The position numbers were made by a program, and so were the translations under genes. The notes beneath the pieces were generated by a model. That model worked only from the letters and a program-made list of their open reading frames with translations, did no database searches and was not told the origin of the DNA. 64,000 bases of DNA, taken from contig NC_035438.2 of NCBI RefSeq assembly GCF_002127325.2, forward strand, positions 147,139,207 through 147,203,206, in the 5' to 3' direction. Shown here one piece after another: positions 1 through 11,467 of this stretch. Every line of letters begins with the position of its first letter. Position 1 is the first letter of the stretch. This stretch comes from Helianthus annuus (lineage: Eukaryota; Streptophyta; Magnoliopsida; Asterales; Asteraceae).

Positions 1-139
1 GGTGGTTTTACTTTCATAAACATTTCCTAACTACGGTCCTGATGTAATTTCCGCTGCCAAATTAACAAGCTGATACCACCAGATATCTGAGTTCGCGTCC
101 GCCTGTTCCCGGGACAAATAAGGATCAAGGGTTGCAACA
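1..139 (+). repeat. LTR 3'-end fragment, TE-A family, inverted
   Basis: The minus strand of this stretch matches the plus strand of about 3208-3352, which is the end of the TE-A LTR. This fragment is therefore the same LTR end in the opposite (plus) orientation. It ends in GTTGCAACA at 139 and runs directly into minus-strand protease/pol coding sequence. The simplest reading is the 3' end of a second element (or solo LTR) of the same family inserted opposite to TE-A. The remainder lies left of the window. Confidence 0.7.
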
Positions 140-1944
140 TTGGCAATCGGTGCCGTTCCTGGTAAGAGGTGGATTCTGAATTCAACTTCCCTATCTGGCG
201 GCAGTCCTGGCAATTCTTCTGGAAATACATCTGAAAACTGAGACACTACTGGAATGTCTTTTAGTTCTTTTCCTTTAGTGTTAGTGATTATAGAAATCAA
301 ATACACTATAGATCCTTTTCTTATACAACTTGCAGTTTTCATCACATAGATGAATTTCGTGGATCTAAATGGTTTATCTCCTTTAATTGTGATCTTTTCA
401 CCTTTTGGTGAATTTACTTGGATTGACTTTTGATCACACAAAATACTGGCTTTATTGGCTATTAACCAATCCATTCCTAATACAACATCAAATCCTGCTA
501 GATTTATTGGATAAAGGTTTGCAATAAATTTTTGATTTAAAATTTCTATTCTTGCTCCCTGCAAGATTTTAGAAATCCTAACTGTTTCTCCATTTGCTGT
601 CTCTACTAGACATTCTTGTGGGAGTTTAGTTAATGATTGATTTAGAAGTTTGCAAAACGAAGTATTAATAAAACTTTGGTTTGCACCAGAGTCAAATAAT
701 ACTTTAGCAAAAACGTCATTAACTAAAAACGTACCAGCTATCACGTCCGGAATCATCTTGGCTTCATCTGTAGTCAGAACAAATGCTCTAGCATTTTTAG
801 GGTTCTTGTCGTTCGCAGCTGGAGCCAATTTTGGACAATTCGGCTTATTGTGACCTTTTTCTCCACAATTGAAGCACAGTGCATTAGTAGGTTTCCTTCT
901 GCAAGTTTCTTCCTTGTGCCCTGGTACTTTGCAGAAATTGCAGTAAGTGGAGCATCTTCCTGAATGCTTCTTTTTGCAGGCTTTGCAGTATGGTGCAGAG
1001 GTAGAACCTACATTCCTACGGTTAGAATTTCCAAAACGGAATTCTTGGGTAAGTCTTTGGGTTAGGTTTCTCCTCTGGTCTTCTTCTCTAGTACGGATTA
1101 ATTCATCTGTCAAGGTATTGGGTAGTTCTACAGCTTCTTCTATGGTTTGGAGCCTAGCTGCCTTGACTACATGTCTAATCTCTCCAATTAATCCCTAGAT
1201 GTATCAGGAGATTAATACCGGCTCAGGTGATGCAAGGGTTGGCACTATTCTAGCATATTTAAAGAATGTAGTAGTATAACCCTTACTATCTACCCCGGTC
1301 ATTCTGAGGTTCAGAAACTTATTCGCTATTTGTTCCTTTTCATTGGGAGGGCAAAATTTCCTTTCTACCATATTTCTAAATTCCTCCCACTCCATGTTGT
1401 ATACCCTATCACTTCCTCTTGACTGGAGGATAGTGTTCCACCACTCCAAGGCTGAGTTCTTAAACAGATTAGAAACAAACATTATCTTGTCTTCTTCAGC
1501 ACACTTGCTTATTTTTAAAACAGCCTCAGTCTTTTCTATCCAGCATAGAGCTGCAATGGGTCCTTCATTGCCCGAGAATTCTATTGGTTTGCAGGACTAT
1601 AATTCTTTATAAGAACAACCATATGGCATAGTTCTTCTTCTTTTGGGAGTGGGCACTTGAAGTACGGGTCCATTGTTTACACTGTGTTCTGGTTCAGTTG
1701 GTCGCTTACTGCTATGTTTACTTTTATTTTCTGCTTCCTTAACAGTTTGAATAATAAATGGGATTGCATCTATGATTCCTTGTGCCACTATGTGTTGGAT
1801 GACACTATTATCCACTTGGTTTCCATTGTTATTGTCGTTCGGATTCTCATTATTCAGATTATTGTTATTCGGGTGGTTGGCGTTCTAGGTGTTATCATTC
1901 TGGTTTTCTTGATTCGCTTCGTTGTCCATCTGAATTTTAGACAT
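140..1944 (-). pseudogene. TE-A gag-protease, decayed Ty3/gypsy
   Basis: Degenerate gag-protease of TE-A, read right to left. ATG at 1944 opens an Asn/Gln-rich N-terminus. Then come a retrotransposon gag domain (KPIEFSGNEGP, ALEWWN), two CX2CX4HX4C zinc knuckles (CNFCKVPGHKEETC and CFNCGEKGHNKPNC), and an aspartic protease with LFDSGA near 680-700 followed by the flap-side MDWL motif. In-frame stops interrupt the gag near 1195-1235, near 1600 and near 1890. The frame ends at 140 where the inverted LTR begins, so reverse transcriptase is absent from the window. In the family this polyprotein forms the particle and processes itself in the cytoplasm. This copy is non-functional. Confidence 0.85.
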
Positions 1945-2197
1945 TTACCACATATTAATATTATGAATAATATTGAATATAGCCAATCACATGTCACGCA
2001 CTTTGGTCAAAAGCGTCGATCATTGCAACTTTACTCTATTCATATAATATGCATCTATTACACACTAGTACCGAAATAAAAATTACAATACCAACTGGAA
2101 TTTAAAGTTACACTAATAAATATAGGCATCCGTAGTTTTTTTTTAACACACATATTTTATTATTATTATATTATTACTACCATTTTCACCATCTCAT

Positions 2198-3022
2198 TCA
2201 TGGATATGGATTCATCCAAAAATCCATATTGCGTTCGTCGTATTTCCATACGAGACGCTCTCCCACCTGTCTCATTCTCTCACTGCTTTCTAAAATTTCC
2301 TCACCAAATGTCCTAAGTTCTTATACGTTTTCTGCACTCATTGGGGGTGCAGGTTCTAGGACTGGGTTAGGAGTCTGGGGTGCGGGTTCCTGGTATGGAG
2401 GTGTAGGGGCCTGAAATGGGTAAGGATTCTCTAAGATCTCTCTAATGTATACATCGTTATCGAAATAGGGATCTAGAGGATCTAAACCTGGGTAGGCTCC
2501 TAGGTTCTGCATTGGCATGTCTTCTTGAATAGGGTAGCATTGCACATAGTCCCTGTTGTCGTCCCACCATTGGTCGTAATTTGGGTCTAAGGGATTTGGT
2601 GTGGGTACCCTAGGTATTTCCTCTGGATCGAAGTCATGCATTTCTACTTGGTTTTCAGGGTTTTCTATCTCCATCGGTTGGTCAGGAATTGGCGGTTGTG
2701 GTTGGGGTGCTAACATTTGCTCCAGGTTAGGGTCTGCTGCAGTGGTTGCTAAGATGTAGATATTCTCTATACCCCTATTAAGCATATCCTGGGCATATGC
2801 ATCAGTTTTTCTTTTGGCTGCAGCTAATGCTCTCTGCTCTTGTAACTTTTTCATACGCTTCCTACGCTCGTGTGCTCCCCTACTGAACCATCCCCTCTTT
2901 TTCTGAGGAAATGGCTCTTCAGATTGAGCCTTAAATACGAATATTCCTTCTTCCGTATCAGCAGAGTACCCCGAAAGGGCAGTCTGAGAAGAGGCACCTT
3001 CGCTTCTAGGTGAACCAGACAA
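2198..3022 (-). pseudogene. TE-A extra ORF upstream of gag
   Basis: ATG at 3022, open for 233 codons to an in-frame TAA at 2321-2323, then the same frame continues 41 more codons to a TGA at 2198-2200. Original length was therefore about 274 residues with one acquired nonsense codon. The product is acidic and proline/aspartate-rich, with a basic patch near residues 41-60 (KKRGWFSRGAHERRKRMKK) and many DP-containing turns (LDPNYDQWW, LDPYFDN). No zinc knuckle, protease or polymerase motif is visible. It lies between the primer-binding site and the gag ATG, like the leader ORF of some plant Tat/Ogre-type elements. That assignment is inference. Function unknown. Confidence 0.6.
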
Positions 3023-3190
3023 TTGACGGTACGCGTCAGATGGTCCTTAGTCGCTCATACTGTAAACTAACAGATAGTCAAATAACACATAACAAGAAAA
3101 TACAATTATGCACGTATTCCCATAATTTATTTCCTAACACTTTGAATTTTGGTGTCAGCAGAACACTTCTGTGGCTGAATCAGTGGCTTA

Positions 3191-3202
3191 GCTCTGATAT
3201 CA
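3191..3202 (-). other. TE-A primer-binding site, degenerate
   Basis: The minus strand reads TGATATCAGAGC five bases after the LTR end at 3208. This matches the initiator tRNA-Met complement TGGTATCAGAGC except for one G-to-A change. It fixes TE-A on the minus strand and identifies 3208 as the 3' boundary of its 5' LTR. Confidence 0.75.
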
Positions 3203-3207
3203 CCTTC

Positions 3208-3393
3208 TGTCGCAACCCCCGTCCCCCTAGTACAAACCCGGGAACGGGCGGCCACGGCCAGTTTTGGTGGTATCTTGTTTTTGTCTAATTTGGCAGCGGA
3301 TGTTACATCAGGACCGTAGTTAGGAAATATTTTATCAGAGTAAAATACCACACTTTCATAATATTAAACACATTGGATAAAACCCAAGTTTTT
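3208..3393 (-). repeat. TE-A 5' LTR, left part
   Basis: On the plus strand this begins TGTCGCAACC, the complement of an LTR ending GGTTGCGACA, next to a primer-binding site. It is cut at 3393 by insertion of TE-B and resumes at 21199. Flanking bases TTTTT (3389-3393) and TTTTC (21199-21203) are an imperfect target duplication (4 of 5). Confidence 0.75.
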
Positions 3394-4479
3394 TGTCACA
3401 CCCCCAAAATCCACATGCGGAGTGCCACCGCCTGGGGGCGTGACTGACCAGGATCCAGCCACCAATTATACTGAGCATTTCAATTCATATCATAAGTAGT
3501 ATTCACCAACCACAAGGTTAGCAAATATCATAACCAAGGTTCAAAAGATTTAGATTCAAATAGTAGTTTAGGTAAGTAGCGGAAGCATAGACAAAATAGT
3601 TTAAAACAAGGTTCTTAGTTCAAGTTTGTTTAGAACCCAACACAAGAGTTAGACGACCACTACACATCCACAAGCTGCAAGCTCCTGAGTCACTGGGTAC
3701 CTGCAAAGCATGCAGTAGGGTATCAACATAACGTTGGCGAGTTCACGAGGTGTCAAGTTTTAGTTTTCGAAAACGTAAGTTGTTTAGATAAAGCATTTAT
3801 AATCACGTTATGGGGAGCTACCCCATCTGTAAGCTCACTAAACTGTAGATACCGAAACTGTTAACGTAAAGTTGTTGTGCCCCGAGTCAATGTCTATCGT
3901 CATTGACCAAGATGCAAGGTCTACTAGTTCACGCCCGATCCCCCCGGTCACGGTGTGAGGTTGTCAAACCTAATAGCGCTATCAACTAATAACCCGTTCG
4001 CCCCCGGCGATTAATCGGTACTGTAAGCAGGGACTTAATGTGATAGAGTTTCGTTTAGCTGGGCTAGTTGTGATTTATAAATAATATCCAAACGTATCTC
4101 CCCTGGAGATAGTAATTTAAAAGTACCCAGTCGTATTTCCCCCGGAAATAATAGTTCAAAAGTATTTTCCCCAAAGTTGGCAGTTTGTCTGTGTCCCTCC
4201 CTGGGACGCATGCTTTTAGTGTGTGAACTCACCTTGGGTTGCTCGGAAGATTAGGTTACTTGGTCAAGCACGCTGGTCACCACGTCCTAGCATGGTTACC
4301 AGCATAGGTCAGGTTTGGGTACAGAGAAGTCACGTATATTCTACACGTATCTATCACACAGTACACATAACATATACGGTTATTGGGCCAGTCCTATCAC
4401 CTGATCCGTTAATAGTAACACATAGTCCAGTTAAACAGTAGCAAGCACGAACGGTCCGCACAATTCGGCCCAATAACGG

Positions 4480-4765
4480 AGACAAGCAGCCCAGTCGAGA
4501 CCAGGCGGTCTTGACTCAAGAACATGCGGTCTCGAGTCGCATTCAGGAGATCTCGAGTTGTAAATGGCTGGTCTCGAGTGGTGCAGGCATGACTCGCAAC
4601 CTCGGAGGTCTCGAGTCCCGTCTCGAGCCGAGACTATGTGATCTCGAGTCGAGACCTTGATGGTCTGGAGTCCCTGAAGTCTGTTTTGAGTTGCTTGGTC
4701 TAGGTCCCGAGTCCCAATCGCTGCGGTCTCGAGTTGTAGCTCCATGGTCTCGAGTCGACACCAAG
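4480..4765. repeat. CTCGAG-rich imperfect repeats in TE-B LTR
   Basis: About a dozen imperfect repeats of roughly 21-25 bp built around GGTCTCGAGTC, whose core CTCGAG is palindromic. The same block occurs at about 19860-20145. A related outlier copy (CTCGAGACCGAGTGG) lies near the LTR's 5' end at about 5628-5670. TE-E carries a cleaner 21-bp version. Confidence 0.75.
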
Positions 4766-5675
4766 GGTGTCGACTTCACCACCTGTTGTTTCCTGCATGT
4801 CTGCACAAGTCGTACTATCCAATAGAATTCCCATGTCATGCTCCTATGTACTATCCAATGAAAATGCACAAACATGTTTCTTTGTCTAACAATTAACCAA
4901 AATGGATCAAACAACATGTTTTTCAAATCTTCATATCATATTCAACACATATTCATCTAGTTCATCTTTAGGGTTTTTCATCCTAGACAAACATGTTCCT
5001 TTAAACCGATTTATGCTAGTATAATACACCTAGTTTAATGTATTATCAATCATCATCATTTACACACATCCGAAAACATGATGACACCATATTCATACAT
5101 TTTTCTACTTATTCATGTGTCAAGTTAGCATGATAATAAATCACTCTATTCTTCCTAACCATAACTTTATCTAGAATCAAGCATCTACATCATAGATAAA
5201 CAACAATCTTCATGTATTTCATGATTTTTACTCACTAAATCAATCAAGATCATGCAAAAGAGGTTAAGCATATATTTCATCCATCAAGCACACATGACAT
5301 CTAGTACACATATAACACCTAGTACACATTAGAACACTAACCGGTAGAGACTCGAAGTGTGAGGGTATGAAGGGTCGATGAGTGAGCTTCCGAATGATGA
5401 TTCCGAGCTTGAACCGAGCCGAGGGTCCTTGTTGCCACCGGTTTGGTCTGAGAGAAAGGAGAGGAGGTTTTGTAGTTCTAGGGTTTTAGTGAGGGAGAGA
5501 GTGTGTGAGAGTGTAAGGGAAAAGGTGGATGATGGGTTTTTATACTCGGTTTGGGTGGTGCACCCTACAAGGGTTTCGAGTGGGCTCAAAGGGGTTTGCA
5601 GCCCAACCGGCCCAACTATTTACTGTTCACTCGAGACCGAGTGGTCTCGAGTCATGGTCTCGGCCTAGTAGTATT

Positions 5676-5812
<137 letters not shown>

Positions 5813-5910
5813 TACATACACGTTATCAACAACACATAGCATATCAAGATAATTCATACGTACACATTGTCGCTACAAGATATGTGCTCGAGAAAACCCA
5901 GAGTGTCACA

Positions 5911-5947
5911 TTATCCCCAAGTTTTAAGAACTTTCGTCCCGAAAGTT
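5911..5947 (-). other. TE-B polypurine tract and GGA hairpin
   Basis: The minus strand has a purine-rich CTTGGGGATAA immediately before the 3' LTR, preceded by the perfect hairpin AACTTTCG-GGA-CGAAAGTT (5929-5947). A second hairpin plus purine tract plus LTR-like start lies about 80 bp further in (5994-6039). The polypurine tract primes plus-strand DNA synthesis. Confidence 0.75.
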
Positions 5948-5985
5948 AAGGCAGTCACTGTCAAGCTAGTATGAGTGAGAGTGTT

Positions 5986-7935
5986 TCAACGGGGTGTCAC
6001 ATCATCCCCCCGTTGGTTTGGAATTTCGTCCTGAAATTCGGTTGTAGCTTCAGTGCTGGGGGTTTCATTTGGGAACAACTGGGGATACTTGCACTTCATC
6101 TGGTCTTCCCGCTCCCAGGTAAACTCTGGGCCACATCGCGAGTTCCAACGAACTTGCACGAGAGGTATCTGGCTACGTTTGAGGGTTTTGATCTCTCGAT
6201 CCGTGATCTCAATCGGTTCCTCAGTAAAGTGTAGCTGTTCATCAATAGTGAGTTCCTTAAAGGGAATGATGAGTGTTTCATCTGACAGACACTTCTTCAG
6301 ATTAGACACGTGAAAGACGTTGTGCACCGCACTCAGCTCTTCAGGCAGATTCAATCTATGCGCAACCCTACCGATTTTCTCAGTAATTTCGAATGGTCCA
6401 ACATATCGCGGATTAAGCTTGCCCCGTTTACCAAAACGAACCACACCCTTCCAGGGTGAGACTTTAAGTAGAACCCGGTCCCCGACCTGGAATTCTAGCG
6501 GTTTCCTACGCTTATCAGCGTAACTTTTCTGACGGTCACGAGCTGCCGCCATGCGTTGTCTGATCTGGGCAATCTTTTCCGTTGTGTTTACCACTAATTC
6601 CGGGCCTGTGACCTGGCTGTCACCAACTTCCGCCCAGCAAAGTGGTGATCGGCATTTACGACCGTACAATGCCTCAAAGGGTGCTGCCTGAATGCTGGTG
6701 TGGTAGCTGTTATTGTAGGAGAATTCCACTAGCGGTAGATGCTTCTCCCAATTCTTGCCAAAATCGATCACACATGCCCTAAGCATGTCTTCCAGGGTTT
6801 GGATGGTGCGTTCCGACTGCCCATCCGTTTGTGGGTGATAAGCGGTGCTCATGTCCAAACGCGAGCCAAAGGATTTGTGCATAGCTTGCCACAACTCAGA
6901 AGTAAAACGTGCGTCCCGATCGGAAATAATGGAGGTTGGCACCCCGTGCCTCGAAACCACTTCTTTTAAGTAAACATCTGCCAAGGTAGAAAACTTGTCT
7001 GTTTCTTTAATAGCCAAAAAGTGTGCAGATTTAGTTAATCGGTCTACTATCACCCAGATAGTGTCGTTTCCGCGTTGGGATCTAGGTAGGCCAGTGACGA
7101 AATCCATGGAAATTTGCTCCCATTTCCATTTCGGGATTCTTGGTTGTTGGAGTAGGCCCGCTGGTTTCTGATACTCAGTCTTGACTCTCGCGCAAGTCAA
7201 ACATTTGCTGACATATGTTTCTATGTGGGCTTTCATGCCAGGCCACCAATATGTGGTCCTTACGTCGTGGTACATCTTATCCGAACCAGGATGTACTGAG
7301 TAACGGGACTTATGGGCTTCATCCATCACAAGTTCACGTAGACTTCCATAGAGTGGAACCTAAATGCGCCCTGTCACATAGTAAGCGCCATCTTCTTTTT
7401 GATCTATTCGCTGCCTCGATCCTCGCAGGGACTCAGCCCTGATGTTCTCTGGTTTCAGTGCTTCAACCTGAGCATTTCGAATCTGAGTAGGGAGGTTAGA
7501 CTGGATGGTAAGTTGTAGCGCTCTCACGCGCTTGGGCGTAGTGTCTTTTCGGCTGAGGGCGTCTGCCACGACATTGGCCTTGCCCGGATGGTACTTGATT
7601 GCGCATTCGTAATCATTCAAGAGTTCGACCCATCGACGTTGTCGCGTGTTTAATTCCTTTTGCTTGAAGATATGCTCGAGACTCCTGTGATCGGTGTAAA
7701 TAGTGCACTTGGTACCGTACAGGTAATGTCTCCATATCTTAAGAGCAAAAACCACTGCTCCCAGTTCCAAGTTGTGCGTAGTGTAGTTCCTTTCGTGAGT
7801 CTTAAGTTATCGAGAAGCGTAGGCAATAACCTTCTCGCGTTGCATCAACACGCAACCGAGCCCATGAATAGACGCATCACAGTAGACCGCAAAGTCGTCG
7901 GTACCTTCAAGTAACGAGAGAATAGGAGCACTACA
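5986..7935 (-). pseudogene. TE-B pol 3' part: RNase H end, integrase
   Basis: Downstream part of TE-B pol. From 7935 leftward: RNase H ([13 protein letters not shown], then [10 protein letters not shown] and YTDHRSLEH), integrase zinc-binding region ([10 protein letters not shown] and KCLTCARVK), catalytic core with [15 protein letters not shown] and GQSERT (Asp, Asp, Glu), GPF module, then a chromodomain-like tail ([18 protein letters not shown]). The last residues overlap the inner purine tract and end at 5986. Stops occur at about 7807 (Gln to TAA after YASR) and at about 7361. The 447-codon integrase block 5986-7329 is otherwise open. It was separated from the upstream half by TE-C. Originally it would integrate cDNA in the nucleus. 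Confidence 0.9.
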
Positions 7936-10377
7936 TGTAACGCCCTGCTTTTTCATACTTTCCATAATTAGAAAGCTCGCCTTGTAATGCTATTTTTGGA
8001 AATCTTGTATTATTGTAGTCGTCTTTTCGTTGTAAAATCCAAGACTCGGATCATAAATAAAATTCGTATTTCTTTAAATTCACCATCTACATATTCATAC
8101 ATGTTCATACGTTCGAATTCATTGTACATCGAATCCTTATTTGTAATTCATACTTATACGATACTTATTCACGATGCATGTCCATGCTTATCCTTAAATT
8201 GTTGATACCTAGAAACCCCTAATAATATGCTTATTTATACAACGGTTAATCATCTAATATGTGACATATACTTGTCACTTACAAACATGTTACATACTTG
8301 TACATTACACTTTTTACCTAGTTAAATCATGTTTTATTTCATATTTTACCTTGTTACAAGTTAGGGGAAACATTGTTGCATATTATTACACAACTTCATT
8401 AACAAAATTACTCGTTATAATGTTTTAAAAATAAAAAAATAAAGAAATATGGCAGCCCCAATTCAGCAAAATTCAGCCCCATATAGTTGGGTTTTGTGGG
8501 CTAGTTTCAAGGTGTAACCCCTTCTAAACACTTCCAAAGCCCAACCCATTGAAACCCTAATCCTTCTCCCTATAAATACCACTTATAACCAGCCTCCCTA
8601 CCACTTTTGCAACACTAAAAACTCTCAAAACATCCTCCAAACCGTAGCTGAAAGCAAGGGTTCGAGCAGATTGACACCCCTTCACGAAAATGAGCATAAC
8701 TCAATCAATTCTTATCCGATTCACTCGATTCTTTTTCCTACTACTTTGTATTGACCTTATCTACGTTTCCATGGGTTTTTCACAGTAAATAAGTCCCTGG
8801 AATGTCCCCAAATAGGCTCCAAAGTGGGCTGTTCGTTTCTGTTTTTATCTAAACTTTGTTAAACTCATCCAACTTGAGTCTATCTCATCTCAAACCTATG
8901 TCCTAATGCTTACAACCTCACTTATGGTTGGTTAAGCTTAAAAACAAGGTTGAGACACTATAAATCAGAGGTTAAAACCTCAAATACTTTCTGTTTTGTT
9001 AGGGTATTTAACCCACAAATCATGTCAAGCTTAGATCTTGATGAATGAGTGATTATGGAACAACTTGGGTTGTTCTACATACAATCCTCACATGATTTGG
9101 TGATTTCTCTGTAGTTAGGTTGTTTATGTTATTGTGCTAAACCTAGTTCGTGACCCTTCTTGGTTGTTTTTACATCAAGTGAAGTGGTGAACATTCAAGG
9201 GGTTCCTAAATGGAAGCATGTTCTTCCTACCCCATACATGACATCTATGATAACACGAGGTGCCTAAATGAAGATCCTAATCTTCTACCTCATACTTGAA
9301 TTATTGGACTAAATAATATGTAGTACTTAACCTAGATATATATATACGCTCATTCGAACCTTTGATGTTGAACTTGTGTTTATATGTTAAAGTAGTAGAA
9401 CATCACCTAAGACCTAAACTTTGTTGTGATTCTTATGGGTGTTCAACTCATGAAAACATTATCATAACCCTTGTGGTTACCAAGTGTCATACAAGTGTTA
9501 AGTGTTGAAGATGATTATTTTCACATGCTATTCTCATATCTTACTTTTATGTTGTTTTAAATACCGAATCTCGACTCTAAGCATACTTGAACTTTAACCC
9601 TACACATTCAATCTTCTAACCTCATCAACTCGTCAATAATTGGATAATTGGAAAGCATATGCAAACTTTGTGAGTATACTCGTATTTCCCCTTTTTTTAC
9701 TTTTACCACTTTTGGGGTATAACATGTTTACTTATCAAAAACTTACACATGAACATTTTGCTTAAACACATGAACATTCCTATAACATGCTTGTATACGT
9801 GATGGCTTGATACTTTAAACTTGGGTGAAACTTATGTGTTGAATTTATCATTAACTTCGTACGAGCCAAACCGTGACATATGTAGCGCTATAGGATTAAC
9901 GACCCGCCCTTTATCATCGGTAATGTCATGAGCATATTGCGTTTTCTTGGTTTGATATGTTAGACACATGCCATGTTTAAATGTTTATCTTGAATCACAT
10001 GCTTGCTATGAGGAATTGTTTAAAACTTATATTTTGTTATGTACGTACCAAACTTGTATACTCGCCTTTGCTTTTGCATTGAATTGTATTTTAAACATGT
10101 TACAGGTTGATGATGACGATGCCATGGAAAGAAGTAGCGTTGATGCCTAGATACACACATAGACGTTTAGGTTTAATATGTCGTATCAATTTTGCTTATG
10201 TTATCATGTATTTCTTTTGAAGTTGTTGTTACTTGAGTTTATGTAATGTTGACAACTGAAAGTTATGAAATGAAATGGGAATTATTTAATTATCGTCACA
10301 AATAGTGTTATGATGTCTCGAGCTATCTTCACACTTCGTCTCATCCCGATGTTTCCGCCATTGGTTGGGGTGTGACA
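7936..10377 (+). repeat. TE-C 5' LTR
   Basis: 2,442 bp, TGTAACGCCC to GGGTGTGACA, with TATAAATA at 8571-8578. Nearly identical to the 3' LTR except for a 297-bp segment (8818-9114) missing from that copy. No coding sequence seen. Confidence 0.95.
8571..8578 (+). promoter_or_regulatory. TATA box of TE-C 5' LTR
   Basis: TATAAATACC about 635 bp into the LTR. The same box occurs at 14260-14267 in the 3' LTR and at 61610-61617 in TE-G, so it is conserved between copies. Confidence 0.7.
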
Positions 10378-10380
10378 GAT

Positions 10381-10393
10381 TGGTATCAGAGCC
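10381..10393 (+). other. TE-C primer-binding site
   Basis: TGGTATCAGAGCC, an exact complement of the plant initiator tRNA-Met 3' end, three bases after the LTR. It primes minus-strand DNA synthesis. Confidence 0.95.
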
Positions 10394-10731
10394 ATAACTA
10401 TAGGGAATTAGGAAAAGTAGGAATGCTTTAGCCTAGTCTATAGTTTTAGAGCCTTATTCTTATGTTTTACTTGAAACTACTTGCATGCTACCTTATTTGC
10501 TCTTATTCATTCTCTTTTGATCTTTTAAGCATATATGGCGCTTATGTGTTAACACTTGACATGCTATACTTGCTTTATTATGTGCTAATACATGTTTTAT
10601 TGTCCCACTCATTATGTGCTATTCTTAATATGCTTCATTGTGCGTTTATATTTGTTGTTTATTCCTTTAACATACTCTTTCCCTCATGCATTTTACTCGA
10701 CTATTCTAAATCCGTAAACACTCGAGACGAA

Positions 10732-11467
10732 TTCACCAAAATAGGCGTGAAACCCACAATTTGGTGAACGACTCACAATCTACCTATTCTTCTTTTTACA
10801 CGAGATATCGCCATTAAGCTAGGAGTGAAATCCACATCTTAATGGTAAATCTCAAATTTCAAATTCTAGTGGACCCTCGTCAACATGTCGAAATTAAATT
10901 TTGACCCGACGAGTACCAACCACACTTAGGATACGAAATCGTCAAGTTAGGGGTGAAACCTGCACCTTGGCGACTAGTTCCACTCCTTGATATTTTTTTT
11001 AATCCCGCCAAGTCTCGAAATTTCGATTGATTTGGGACATGTAGTAACCGGAAGGGTAAATACCGTTAACCGACTTGTAGGCAAGAGTATTTTACCTATT
11101 AGGCCAAAGCATGCTCCTCAAATTCAAAAGACTTTTCGACCACTTTGGTTAGTCAAAGTTCCGTTTTGGAACCATCCAAATTTTGATCAAACATGTGTTT
11201 CTATTATTTATTTATACGATGCAATCTTTCAAACTCGAGTTTACTTTCGATTTCTTTTTTCACACGCACAACATATCGAACCTTTTCCATACATTTATAT
11301 ATATGCATGATTTCATATAATTTAAATTCGTATTCCTTGTAACGACGACTGGAGACATATCATTAAGATTGGAGTGATTTCCTTACCTTGACGATTAACT
11401 CCACTCCCCTTTTCTTAAAAAAAACGACCTCACCAACGAGTTAGGGGTGATTCCCTTACCTAGGTGA
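10732..11467 (+). ncRNA. Array of 19-nt-loop hairpins, candidate RNA element
   Basis: Five hairpin-like units share a 19-nt loop of the form NtaggNGTGAaayCcacaN while their stems differ. Unit 1: TTCACCAAA/TTTGGTGAA (10732-10740, 10760-10768). Unit 2: CCATTAAG/CTTAATGG (10811-10818, 10838-10845). Unit 3: TCGTCAAG/CTTGGCGA (10939-10946, 10966-10973, one G-U pair). Unit 4: TCATTAAG/CTTGACGA (11360-11367, 11387-11394, one mismatch). Unit 5 is imperfect (11430-11440, 11460-11467). Units 1 and 2 recur in TE-G. The position downstream of the primer-binding site would suit a packaging or dimerisation signal; that role is inference. Confidence 0.6.
10876..10913 (+). ncRNA. Long hairpin with compensatory changes
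   Basis: Outer arms CTCGTC (10876-10881) and GACGAG (10908-10913) enclose a second complementary pair GTCGAAATT / AATTTTGAC. In TE-G the outer arms are CTTGTC and GACAAG (63958-63963, 63990-63995): both sides changed and pairing is preserved. The inner arm also changed to restore pairing. Confidence 0.55.
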
